Shown here piece after piece: positions 43,770-51,543 of a stretch of 64,000 nt of DNA. A program made the position numbers and the translations under genes. Below the pieces are notes generated by a model, which did not search any database, was not told the origin of the DNA, and saw only the letters and a list, made by a program, of their open reading frames with translations. Every line of letters starts with the position of its first letter. Position 1 is the first letter of the stretch. This DNA comes from an uncultured Spirochaetaceae bacterium (lineage in GTDB: Bacteria; Spirochaetota; Spirochaetia; Sphaerochaetales; Sphaerochaetaceae), in assembly GCA_900315435.1 (NCBI GenBank), contig OMYY01000005.1:28147-92146 (forward strand). Reading direction: 5' to 3'.

Positions 43770-45341
43770 ATGGCGGGTTCAGTAACGTTCGAGGGATTTC
43801 CCTATCGGTCGAGAAGATACCTCGTGGTCGACCTTGATCACGAGCGGGTGGAGTTTTGCCCGCTCGATCCGGAAACCGGGCGCTCTTTGGTCGGCGGGAG
43901 GTTGCTTGCCATGTGGCTCTGGGACAAGTACGCCGATTACCGGAAACAACAGAACAGCCTTTTTGACGAGGGGAACCCGATCGTGCTTGCCCCGGGAGGG
44001 CTCAGCGACCTGGACCTTTCCTTCGCCCGCGGCTATGTGGTCGTCACCAAAAGCCCGGTGACCGGCATGGTGGAATGTGCCTTCGGCGAGGGTCCCTTCG
44101 GTAGCGGCCTCTGTTCCTTGGGCCTTTGCGCCATCGTCCTCTTGGGACGCCAGCGGCGCACATCCTGCCTGGTCATCGACGGGAGCCGTGTGGCCTTTTC
44201 GGTCGAGGAGGAGCTCCATGACCAGCCTTGCGGCGCCTTGCAGAACCACTACGCCGGCTGGCACATCGCCGCCATCGGCCCGGCGGCCGAGCGGGGCAAC
44301 CGCTTCGCCAGCCTTCTCTGCGACGGAGAGAATGTCGGTCGCGGGGGGCTGGGGCTTTCCTTCGCCCACAAGAACCTGAAAGTGCTCGCGCTCAGGGGAC
44401 CATTCCACGAACGGATCAGCTACGACGTGACCGACATGGGCATGCTTCTGGAAGAATACCGTGCGGCCGTCGCCCGACAGGGCCAGCGCTCGCTGATTGC
44501 CATCGGCAGGGAGCGGGGGTGGATCGCCCTGCACGGCTTCAACGATTTCACCGATGGCAGGCTCTGGGCTCTGGAAAACATCCGGGACCGGTGGCTGGAC
44601 TACCTTGCCCTCGGCCCGAACCTCGGACTCTTCAACCCCGAGCACATTTCCGTGCTGGTACGTATGTGCGACGAGGTGGGGGTGGACCCTGTTTCCAGCG
44701 GTATCGCCCTGCTTGCCGCCCGGCAGGACCAGCTTGCCGACGGGCCGGAACTGGTCGAGGTGGTACGCAGCTTCGGCATGGCCCAGTCCCGTTACAGCGC
44801 GGTGATGGAGAGCCCGACTTTGGCATCCTACCGGATCGGAGCCCTGGAACTGCCGCCACTGGATCTCCGGGTGTTGCCGGCGCAGGCGGCGCTGGCATGC
44901 TCGGGGGACGACACGATTCTCTTCGAGGAGTTGCTCGGATCCGGTGGGAACGCCTATCTAAGGGGCGACAACCTCGCTCTGGCGCGGATGGCGCTGAGGG
45001 GGGCGGAAATCCGGATGGTCATGGAGACGCTCGGCCTTCCCAAGACGTTTCATGGCCTGGTCTGCGCCGACCGCCATATCCGGCCGATGGGGATGCTGGC
45101 GAGGCTCGCCACCGACGGGGAGGGTCACCTTTTCACCGAGGACGCGGTGCTTGAGCTGGGCCATGAGGCGATGCGGATGCAGGACCGCCTGGACGCCAGG
45201 CTCGGCCGTTCACGCGGGGGACGGATTCCCGACTGTTTCGTCACCGGGGTGATGTACGGGGATCCCGGACGGAACCTGGTGCGGACGAGCCGCCTGATCG
45301 AGGTCTACCGCGCGCTCCGGTCTTCGGTCTCCAACGCCTGA
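43770..45341 (+). CDS. Aldehyde:ferredoxin oxidoreductase-like protein lacking the Fe-S cysteines
   Basis: 523 residues against about 600 for the family. The N-terminal pterin domain is recognisable: GRSLVGGRLLAMWL (38-50), FARGYVVVTKSPVTGMVECAFGEGPFG (85-111), and GPAAERGNRFASL with GRGGLGLSFAHKNLKVLALRG (170-210). The second domain has DYLALGPNLGLFNPEHI and CDEVGVDPVSSG (277-311). The CxxCxxxC that should lie just before this, about residues 255-275, is missing; that stretch reads GFNDFTDGRLWALENIRDRW. So a 4Fe-4S cluster is unlikely, and the protein may be a non-redox pterin binder or a decayed enzyme. No ribosome site; it overlaps the next minus gene tail to tail by 37 bp. Confidence 0.75.
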   Translation: MAGSVTFEGFPYRSRRYLVVDLDHERVEFCPLDPETGRSLVGGRLLAMWLWDKYADYRKQQNSLFDEGNPIVLAPGGLSDLDLSFARGYVVVTKSPVTGMVECAFGEGPFGSGLCSLGLCAIVLLGRQRRTSCLVIDGSRVAFSVEEELHDQPCGALQNHYAGWHIAAIGPAAERGNRFASLLCDGENVGRGGLGLSFAHKNLKVLALRGPFHERISYDVTDMGMLLEEYRAAVARQGQRSLIAIGRERGWIALHGFNDFTDGRLWALENIRDRWLDYLALGPNLGLFNPEHISVLVRMCDEVGVDPVSSGIALLAARQDQLADGPELVEVVRSFGMAQSRYSAVMESPTLASYRIGALELPPLDLRVLPAQAALACSGDDTILFEELLGSGGNAYLRGDNLALARMALRGAEIRMVMETLGLPKTFHGLVCADRHIRPMGMLARLATDGEGHLFTEDAVLELGHEAMRMQDRLDARLGRSRGGRIPDCFVTGVMYGDPGRNLVRTSRLIEVYRALRSSVSNA

Positions 45342-45832
45342 AGGACGGTATCCTTCCACAGCGACCTGATTTCGATCCTGGTGGGGGTGAGCATGGCATA
45401 GGATGCGGCGCTGCCACCCCGTGGGTAGGAAGCCGATCCCGGATTGAGGATGATGATTCCGTTGCCGTCCACATACAGCCTGGGGACATGGATGTGCCCG
45501 AACAGGAACAAATCCCCTTCGCGCATGGAAAGCCCGTAGGGACTCGGCCAGCGGTCACCGTGGGTCATGACGATGGTCCGGCCATGCCAGGGGATGCGCT
45601 GCACCGACGGGGGAAACGGTTTCCCGATGCTCTGGAAGCCGTAGGAACTGTCGCAGTTCCCCCTGACCAAGGTCATCTCCGCCGTACCGATGAGCGTCGG
45701 ACCGAGATGCTCTGGTTGCAGGTCTCCGCAGACCAGCATTGCTTGCAGGTGATGCTCGACGAGCAGTTTCTGAAGCCGCTCGAAGGCCTCCCGATCTCCA
45801 TGGATGTCGCTCGCGACCAGATATCCTTCCAT
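45305..45832 (-). CDS. YfcE/MJ0936-type metallophosphoesterase
   Basis: 175 residues from the ATG at 45832 (MEGYLVASDIHGDREAF). Calcineurin-like motifs in order: SDIHGD (8-13), CGDLQ (35-39), RGNCD (57-61), MTHGDRW (89-95) and FGHIHVP (111-117). The size and pattern match YfcE phosphodiesterases. A much longer frame open upstream runs antisense through the next gene and is not used. No ribosome site was found before the ATG. Confidence 0.9.
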   Translation of the reverse strand: MEGYLVASDIHGDREAFERLQKLLVEHHLQAMLVCGDLQPEHLGPTLIGTAEMTLVRGNCDSSYGFQSIGKPFPPSVQRIPWHGRTIVMTHGDRWPSPYGLSMREGDLFLFGHIHVPRLYVDGNGIIILNPGSASYPRGGSAASYAMLTPTRIEIRSLWKDTVLQALETEDRSAR

Positions 45833-45883
45833 ACCGGGCAAGCCTACCACAGAGCCGGTAAAGAGAAAAGCCGGCGTGAGGTG

Positions 45884-45912
45884 TTGAGGGACGCTGGCGT
45901 TTCGGATACGAT
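45884..45912 (+). promoter_or_regulatory. Promoter of the alpha/beta hydrolase operon
   Basis: TTGAGG (45884-45889) and TACGAT (45907-45912) with a 17-bp spacer. The downstream ribosome site GAGGAG is at 45923-45928. Confidence 0.6.
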
Positions 45913-45934
45913 GCAAGCATGCGAGGAGCACCGT

Positions 45935-46870
45935 ATGGCAAGCGAGATCCATTCCTTCAAGGCCGATGACGGTTTGCAGATCTATTACCGGGTCTGGAAG
46001 CCTGAAGCTGATGACAAGCTCGTCGGAATCATCCACATCCTCCACGGCATGGCCGAGCACAGCGGCAGGTACGAGGAGTTCGCGACTTTTCTGACCAGCT
46101 GTGGCTATATCGTCTATGCCCAGGACCACCGTGGCCACGGCATGACGGCCGAACGCAACCACATGCCCTACGGATTCTTCGCGGAGCAGGATGGATGGAA
46201 GCGGATCATGGACGACTGCAGCATGCTGGACCAGATCATCATGGACGAGCAGTCGGATGAGCTTCCTTTTTTCCTGCTCGGGCACAGCATGGGATCTTTC
46301 TTGGCCCGCAGCGTCATGGTAGGCCATGCCGACCTGTTCAGCGGCGTCATCGCCATGGGTACCGGCTGCTCGCAGGGCATGGCGGGCAAATTTGGTCTCT
46401 GGCTTGCCAAACGCCATGTCAGGAAACTTGGAGCAAGGACTCCGGATGCGATGTTGGAAAAGCTTTCCTTTGCCTTCTACCTGAAACATATACCTGACCC
46501 GCGTACCGGAAGCGACTGGCTTTCCCGGGACGAGAAGATGGTCGACCGTTACGAGCACGACCCCCAGTGCGGCTTTACCTGCACGACCAGCTTTTTCCGT
46601 GACTTGCTCACCGGTCTTGCCTATGCGAACGACCCTGCCAACGCCGAAAAGCTGCCCGACGACCTGCCGATTCTCCTGATCAGCGGCAGCGAGGACCCGG
46701 TCGGCGGCTGGTCGAAGGGAGTGCGGAAGGTCTATGACCTCTACCACGAGGCTGGAATTGGCGACCTGACCCTGCACCTGGTGGAGGGCGCTCGCCACGA
46801 GTTGCTGAACGAGACGGACCGGGAGGAGACCTACCGGTTCCTGTTGGATTGGATGGAAGACCGACAGTGA
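45935..46870 (+). CDS. Alpha/beta hydrolase, monoacylglycerol lipase-like
   Basis: 311 residues from ATG 45935; GAGGAG lies 6 nt upstream, which favours it over the ATG at 45911. Features: HILHGMAEHSGRYEEFA (oxyanion region), YAQDHRGHGMT, nucleophile Ser in LLGHSMGSFLAR, acid Asp in ISGSEDPVGG and the last catalytic His in EGARHELLNETDREE. The pattern HGxxEHSGRY with GHSMG is that of lysophospholipases and monoglyceride lipases. No signal peptide, so cytoplasmic. It overlaps the next gene by one base (TGATG). Confidence 0.9.
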   Translation: MASEIHSFKADDGLQIYYRVWKPEADDKLVGIIHILHGMAEHSGRYEEFATFLTSCGYIVYAQDHRGHGMTAERNHMPYGFFAEQDGWKRIMDDCSMLDQIIMDEQSDELPFFLLGHSMGSFLARSVMVGHADLFSGVIAMGTGCSQGMAGKFGLWLAKRHVRKLGARTPDAMLEKLSFAFYLKHIPDPRTGSDWLSRDEKMVDRYEHDPQCGFTCTTSFFRDLLTGLAYANDPANAEKLPDDLPILLISGSEDPVGGWSKGVRKVYDLYHEAGIGDLTLHLVEGARHELLNETDREETYRFLLDWMEDRQ

Positions 46871-48093
46871 TGCGGCAACTGAAGCAAAACAGGCATGTGA
46901 ACCTGCTGGTCCTCGCCTACCAGAACGGCATGCGCGAGAATATCTTTTCCACCGCCAGCAGCCTGACCTATTCGACGTTGATGGCCCTGGTGCCGGCATT
47001 TGCCTTCTATTCCGCTTTTTTCGGGGCGTTCGGGGTGCTCAATGTCTTCATGTCCTCGTTCGGGCGGTTCTTGACCGACACCTTCGGGGCGGAGATCGCC
47101 GCCCAGTTTGTCGAGTGGATCGGGACCAACAGCCGCAACGCCTTGAGCCTTGGGGTGATCGGCCTGCTTTCCTTCTTATGGACCATGACCCTGCTGCTGA
47201 ACAAGGTCTGGACGGAGATCAACCGCATCTACCATACCTCGATGCGCCGCACGCTCGTCAACCGCTTTGCCGGCATCTTCCTCTTCATCGCCTTTTCCCT
47301 GGTCTTTGGGGGCGTCTACCTTTCCCTGCAGGGAAAGATGCTCTGGTACGGCAGACTGCTCGGTCTGGAGAGCCTGTTCGGCATGAAGATGACTACCGGC
47401 TGCTTCCGCTTCGGACTTTTGTGCCTCGGCATGTACCTGACCATCTCCTTCGTCCCAAGCACCAAGGTACGCTTCCGCTCCGCCATGCTGGCCGCTTTCT
47501 ATGCTGCCATCGGCTTCTTTGTCTCCAACATGGTCCTGGGCGGCCTGACCAGCATGGTGACCCGATACTCGGTCCTCTACGGCTCCCTGGCTGCGGTCTT
47601 CCTGATTCTGTTCCGTGTCTACGTGCTCTGGATGATCGGGCTCTGGGCGGTCGAGTTCGCCTACGTGCACCAGTTCCGGCCTGACGAGCAGGAATTTCAT
47701 GGTCTTCCCGAGAGTCCTGCCCTGCAACTGTCGGATGGCATCAACATCATGATGCTGATCGGCGCCAATTTCCGTGATGGAAAGGGAGGCACCTCGACGG
47801 CGGAGATGGTGGAGCGGCTGGCGATTCCCGGATACCGGCTGTATGGATTCCTCGACCTGCTGGAATCCCTACGGTTCATCCAGCCGGTCGCGGCGAACAA
47901 GAAACGCTATACGGTGGCGCGGCCGTTGGGAGATTTACGGATTTACCAGCTGGCCAACGCGTTGTACGGGCTCGGCACCTTGGGGCCTGACGACAAGGAT
48001 ACGGCGGGCGAAGCGGTGGCGAGGGCGGTGCGCGACGACGGGGTGGAGAGCCTCGGGGAGCTGACTGTCGAGAACCTGCTCGAGCGGGTATGA
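46870..48093 (+). CDS. YihY/BrkB-family membrane protein
   Basis: 407 residues. A YihY domain of about 280 residues with six or so membrane helices includes ENIFSTASSLTYSTLMALVPAFAFYSAFFG, FLWTMTLLLNKVWTEINRIYH and VTRYSVLYGSLAAVFLILFRVYVLWMIGLWAVEF. The C-terminal 120 residues are soluble and include a winged-helix-like stretch with EMVERLAIPGYRLYGFLDLLESLRFI. The family was once called ribonuclease BN, which is wrong; function is unknown. It is coupled to the hydrolase before it. Confidence 0.88.
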   Translation: MRQLKQNRHVNLLVLAYQNGMRENIFSTASSLTYSTLMALVPAFAFYSAFFGAFGVLNVFMSSFGRFLTDTFGAEIAAQFVEWIGTNSRNALSLGVIGLLSFLWTMTLLLNKVWTEINRIYHTSMRRTLVNRFAGIFLFIAFSLVFGGVYLSLQGKMLWYGRLLGLESLFGMKMTTGCFRFGLLCLGMYLTISFVPSTKVRFRSAMLAAFYAAIGFFVSNMVLGGLTSMVTRYSVLYGSLAAVFLILFRVYVLWMIGLWAVEFAYVHQFRPDEQEFHGLPESPALQLSDGINIMMLIGANFRDGKGGTSTAEMVERLAIPGYRLYGFLDLLESLRFIQPVAANKKRYTVARPLGDLRIYQLANALYGLGTLGPDDKDTAGEAVARAVRDDGVESLGELTVENLLERV

Positions 48094-48108
48094 GAGGAGA
48101 ATGCGGCG

Positions 48109-48567
48109 ATGCTGATTGACAAAGACAAGGACGAGATGGTCGACATGCTCTGGCACCAGATGATTGACGTGGACAGCGGCATCCTTCCCACGGAGCGGTA
48201 CCGGCTGAAGGATATTACCCTGACGCTGCACAAGAACCCGCGGATGCGGGGGAACGAGGATCTGGTCTATGTTCCCTGGGCGGTCACCGTGCGCCATGGA
48301 GGCAGGGTGATCCTCGTGGTCTCCATAGAACAGGACGACCTGCGTTCCCTGGCCCAGTCGCTGGGATGTCCGGTCCGCGAGCTCCAGGAGGAACGGGGTA
48401 CCAAGGGCTATCTCGGCGAGCCGAGGATCGTCGCCTACGGGGGCGCCAGGCGCGAGGACCTGGGACTGTTTGACGAGAAGATGGACCTGCCCGGGGCGAA
48501 GGAATGCCTGTTCGAGTGGGCTCTGGATATTGTCGACGTGGTAGGGAAACCGGAACCGCTAGCGTGA
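48109..48567 (+). CDS. Conserved-looking hypothetical protein
   Basis: 152 residues. AGGAG lies before the ATG and the gene follows the YihY gene by 15 bp, so it belongs to the same unit. The text shows a mixed alpha/beta soluble domain (VYVPWAVTVRHGGRVILVVSIEQDDL) with no signal peptide, membrane segment or known motif. I do not recognise a family. The 3' end overlaps the crp-like gene by 9 bp tail to tail. Confidence 0.7.
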   Translation: MLIDKDKDEMVDMLWHQMIDVDSGILPTERYRLKDITLTLHKNPRMRGNEDLVYVPWAVTVRHGGRVILVVSIEQDDLRSLAQSLGCPVRELQEERGTKGYLGEPRIVAYGGARREDLGLFDEKMDLPGAKECLFEWALDIVDVVGKPEPLA

Positions 48568-49176
48568 CAACTGATACCAGGAATGGTCGCTCTTGAGCTT
48601 CCCCGCCTTCTCCAGGTTCCGGAGCTCCAGGTAGAGCGCCGTCGGGGTGATGCCCAACAGCGCGGCGATTTCCTTCCGCTTCAAGGGAATGACGAAGGTA
48701 CGGCTATGGTGCAGCCGGCTCTGCTCCTCCAGGAACCAGGAGACCTTTTCCTTTGCGCTCTTCTGGGTCAGGATGGCAAGCCGGGAAAGGGCGTCCTCCG
48801 CTTCCTTTGCCACCAGTCTCGTCACATTCTCCATCAGCTCCCCATGCCTGCGGAGCGTCCAGATCGGGGCATAGCCGATGGTGCAATCGGTTTTCGCCAT
48901 GTAGGTGAGTGGGCTCCGGTCCTGGGTGAGCGCGAGGGTCGTGGCGAAGCAGTCGTTTTTCTCGAGAGTGCGTTGCAGGACCCCACCCGCCAGCTCCTCG
49001 ACCGTCCCGTCAAGGACGACCAGCACCTCTTTGCTTGCCATGCCTCTCTCGAGGATGGGCGAGCCGGCGGGAAACTCCTCCTCGTGGAGATCGAGAAGGG
49101 TGATGATGTTCCAAAAAGAACGCATGTCCTTCAAATGGAACAGGGGGCAGGTGAGATAGGCATGCAAGTCAACCAT
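48559..49176 (-). CDS. Crp/Fnr family transcription regulator
   Basis: 205 residues. A cyclic-nucleotide-binding-like beta domain covers about 20-120 (FPAGSPILERGMASKEVLVVLDGTVEELAGG) and a long helix is followed by a winged helix-turn-helix at about 160-195 (IPLKRKEIAALLGITPTALYLELRNLEKAG). The cAMP phosphate motif RxS is absent, so the ligand is unknown. It starts 3 nt after the stop of the exonuclease-family gene, with GGAG as ribosome site inside that gene. Confidence 0.85.
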   Translation of the reverse strand: MVDLHAYLTCPLFHLKDMRSFWNIITLLDLHEEEFPAGSPILERGMASKEVLVVLDGTVEELAGGVLQRTLEKNDCFATTLALTQDRSPLTYMAKTDCTIGYAPIWTLRRHGELMENVTRLVAKEAEDALSRLAILTQKSAKEKVSWFLEEQSRLHHSRTFVIPLKRKEIAALLGITPTALYLELRNLEKAGKLKSDHSWYQLSR

Positions 49177-49179
49177 CGC

Positions 49180-50253
49180 TTACTCCAGGACAAAGTCCAG
49201 CAGGACCGGCTGATGGTCGCTGAGCGTGAAGTCGATATCCACGGTGGAGACCTGGGCCCGCACCCCTTTGGTGACGAGAAAACCGTCGACGATGGTGGTG
49301 TAGGTGATTCCCCGCTGGTAGGGGATGTCGGCAGCCCTGACCGTGGGTGTCTTCTCGTCGGCGTAGAGGATCAGCCCGTCGGGAATCGCGTTCCTGTCGA
49401 TTTCCATCGCCCAGACCGGCTTCTGCTGGATGGTGGGAAACTGGGTCTTGGCAAGGACCATGCTGAAGTCTCCTCCACAGACTGCATAGTTCCCTTCGTC
49501 CTGGATCTGGAGCATGACGTCCACCAGCTTTTGGAGCTGCAGCGGCTTGACCGCCCCCACCATCTGGCTGTTGATCAGGTAAAGGGTCTTCCCGTTTTCC
49601 ACCGGCAGGCTGGCGATGGAGAAGCAGGGATCCAGGTTGAAATAGATTTCCGGAAAGGCGTCGTCGGCTTGGTAGCTCCTGCGGACCGCCTCTTCGATCG
49701 GATGCTGGCTCAGGGTGAGCAACCCGCTGGTGGTGGAACCCTGGATGTCCTTCGGGGGCCAGAGCAGGAAGGCCGTATGCTGGTTCTCGGCCCAAACGGA
49801 CTCAAAGCCTGCCATGCCGCTCTCGATCATGGCACGCTCGTCGACCTTCCGGCTCCTGCCGCTCGGCCCATCCACCTCCTGGAGCAGGATCATGGTCGCC
49901 TGCAGTTGCTTGGCCTGGGCGATGATGGAACGGAGCGTGCCCTCCACCGTGGACTGGTCGGAAGCCTTGGCGTACAAGCCCCGGGAGGGGGTGCCGTCCT
50001 GCATGGCTCCCGTCTCCTGGTATGCGCTGAAGGATGGCGTGTAGGCTCCCCAGCCGATATTCCAGGTGGCGATGCGATAGACCGTGTCGTTCTTCAGCAT
50101 CTGCTGCGACGGGGTACCGGCGATGTCCAGCTGCTGGTTGTCGGGGATATGGTGGTACTGCAGGGTGACATACAGCAGGTAGCTGACTGCGCCAAAGCAG
50201 GCGAAGAGCACAATGAACATGCAGATATGGAACAGGGAAACGCGTCTACCCAT
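49180..50253 (-). CDS. Endonuclease/exonuclease/phosphatase family protein, membrane-anchored
   Basis: 357 residues from the ATG at 50253 (MGRRVSLFHICMFIVLF), chosen for GAGGG five nt upstream; an ATG at 50265 adds four residues. Residues about 8-30 form a membrane helix. The catalytic fold has IATWNIGWG, LLQEVDGPSGRSRK (metal Glu), GGDFSMVLAKTQF (in place of GGDFN) and the terminal SDHQPVLLDF. Substrates of the family range from DNA to phospholipids; here an external or membrane substrate is likely. The crp-like gene follows after 3 nt. Confidence 0.83.
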   Translation of the reverse strand: MGRRVSLFHICMFIVLFACFGAVSYLLYVTLQYHHIPDNQQLDIAGTPSQQMLKNDTVYRIATWNIGWGAYTPSFSAYQETGAMQDGTPSRGLYAKASDQSTVEGTLRSIIAQAKQLQATMILLQEVDGPSGRSRKVDERAMIESGMAGFESVWAENQHTAFLLWPPKDIQGSTTSGLLTLSQHPIEEAVRRSYQADDAFPEIYFNLDPCFSIASLPVENGKTLYLINSQMVGAVKPLQLQKLVDVMLQIQDEGNYAVCGGDFSMVLAKTQFPTIQQKPVWAMEIDRNAIPDGLILYADEKTPTVRAADIPYQRGITYTTIVDGFLVTKGVRAQVSTVDIDFTLSDHQPVLLDFVLE

Positions 50254-50318
50254 CTTGGCCCTCATCGTCCTCAAGCATATCAGAACTTGCCACTTGTTGG
50301 TATCCATACGTCCTTTGA

Positions 50319-50348
50319 TTGCCAAGGACCTCTCCATGGTCCTATGAT
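50319..50348 (+). promoter_or_regulatory. Leaderless promoter of the SGNH hydrolase operon
   Basis: TTGCCA (50319-50324) and TATGAT (50343-50348) with an 18-bp spacer. The ATG at 50355 lies exactly 6 nt after the -10 (TATGATGGGGACATG). Confidence 0.65.
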
Positions 50349-50354
50349 GGGGAC

Positions 50355-50984
50355 ATGGAAAAAACAGTGGTTTGTTTTGGAGACAGCAATACCTTCGGTT
50401 CCAACCCCCACGGGGGGCGCTGGGGTTCCGAGGTGCGCTGGCCTCGTGTGCTCGCCCGGCTTCTGGGCGAGGGATATTACGTAGTGGAGGAGGGTCTTGG
50501 AGGCAGGGAGATGGTCTACGACGACCCGCTCGAGGGAGAGCGCAACGGCTTGACGGCGCTTCCCTACGTCCTGAAGACCCACAAGCCGATCGACATCCTG
50601 ATCATCAGTCTCGGGACCAACGACACGAAAAGCCTCTTCCATCCCTCGCTGAAAGTGATGGCTCTGGGACTGGAGAAACTGATCAAGACGGTCCGGCAGT
50701 TCCCTTGGGACACCTATTATCCAATGCCGAAGATGCTTGTCGTCAGTCCAATCTATATCGGCAGCGACCTGAGCCACTGCCCCTTCGGCACGTTTGACGA
50801 GAACTCGGTCAAGCTGACCCATCAGGTCGCCCCCTATCTGAAGCAGGTGGCTGAGCGCTACGGCTGCGCCTTTTTGGATGCCGCCCAGGTGGCTGGGCCA
50901 AGCGAAGCCGACCAGGTCCATATGGAGGCCGAGGGTCACCTTGCCTTGGCTCGGGCAATCGCACCGATCGTGAGGTCTCTGTGA
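50355..50984 (+). CDS. SGNH/GDSL hydrolase (arylesterase-like)
   Basis: 209 residues from ATG 50355. Block I is CFGDSNTFGSNPHGG with the nucleophile Ser at residue 10, block II has EGLGGREMVYDDP (Gly), block III IISLGTNDTKSLF (Asn), and block V DQVHMEAEGHLALA (Asp and His). The FGDSNT and GTND forms are like those of bacterial arylesterases and acyl-CoA thioesterase TesA relatives. No signal peptide. It overlaps the next small gene by 4 bp (GTGA). Confidence 0.9.
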   Translation: MEKTVVCFGDSNTFGSNPHGGRWGSEVRWPRVLARLLGEGYYVVEEGLGGREMVYDDPLEGERNGLTALPYVLKTHKPIDILIISLGTNDTKSLFHPSLKVMALGLEKLIKTVRQFPWDTYYPMPKMLVVSPIYIGSDLSHCPFGTFDENSVKLTHQVAPYLKQVAERYGCAFLDAAQVAGPSEADQVHMEAEGHLALARAIAPIVRSL

Positions 50985-51202
50985 AGCTCTGGAACAAGGG
51001 CAGGACGGATTGCCATGCCTTCCATCCGGAGTATGGGCATCCGGTGGTGGTCCAAAGCATCTGCACGGGCGAACAGAGTCTCGTCTTTGTAGGGAAAGAC
51101 GGAACGAGGCGGCAGGTCGGTCTGGTCAAGGATGGCCGGGACCTGGAGCGGTATGCCAGGGAATATGGCTTCGACCCGGAATCCGTCGGGAGGGAGTTCT
51201 GA
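50981..51202 (+). CDS. Small hypothetical protein (73 residues)
   Basis: 73 residues from GTG 50981, which overlaps the SGNH stop, and ending in a TGATG overlap with the next gene. The protein (MKLWNKGRTDCHAFHPEYGH and on) is soluble and slightly basic, with a beta-rich middle (VVVQSICTGEQSLVFVGKDG). The tight coupling on both sides supports it as a real gene. I recognise no family. Confidence 0.65.
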   Translation: MKLWNKGRTDCHAFHPEYGHPVVVQSICTGEQSLVFVGKDGTRRQVGLVKDGRDLERYAREYGFDPESVGREF

Positions 51203-51543
51203 TGCTGAACAAGGAAGTGGAAGAGAAAATCAGGCAGTTCGTCCATGAGCGGGAGTGGGAGCAGTTCCATACCCCGAAGGACCTGGCCATCTCGATCAGC
51301 CTTGAGGCCGCGGAACTGCTGGAGAAATTCCAGTGGTCCGGCTCTGACCTGGTGGTGGAGAAGAAGCGGGGGGAGATGGCGGATGAGCTTGCCGACGTGA
51401 TGCTGTACTGCCTGATGATGGCGCATGCGCTTGGACTTGACGCCAAGGAGATCATCCTCGCGAAATTGCGGCAAAACGAGCAGAAATACGATATCGCCCA
51501 CGCCAAGGGCAATGCGAAGAAGTACACGGAGTTCCAAAGATGA
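51202..51543 (+). CDS. MazG-like nucleotide pyrophosphohydrolase
   Basis: 113 residues from ATG 51202. The all-helical MazG/RS21-C6 metal sites are seen as SLEAAELLEKFQW (EExxE-like, about 35-47) and EMADELADVMLYCLMM (about 60-75). Proteins of this size hydrolyse (d)NTPs, often dCTP or damaged nucleotides, to monophosphates. Coupled to the genes on both sides. Confidence 0.88.
   Translation: MLNKEVEEKIRQFVHEREWEQFHTPKDLAISISLEAAELLEKFQWSGSDLVVEKKRGEMADELADVMLYCLMMAHALGLDAKEIILAKLRQNEQKYDIAHAKGNAKKYTEFQR

Noticed and set aside
45833..46999. Upstream extension of the minus-strand phosphoesterase frame
   Set aside because: The phosphoesterase starts at 45832 by motif position; the extension is antisense to the alpha/beta hydrolase.
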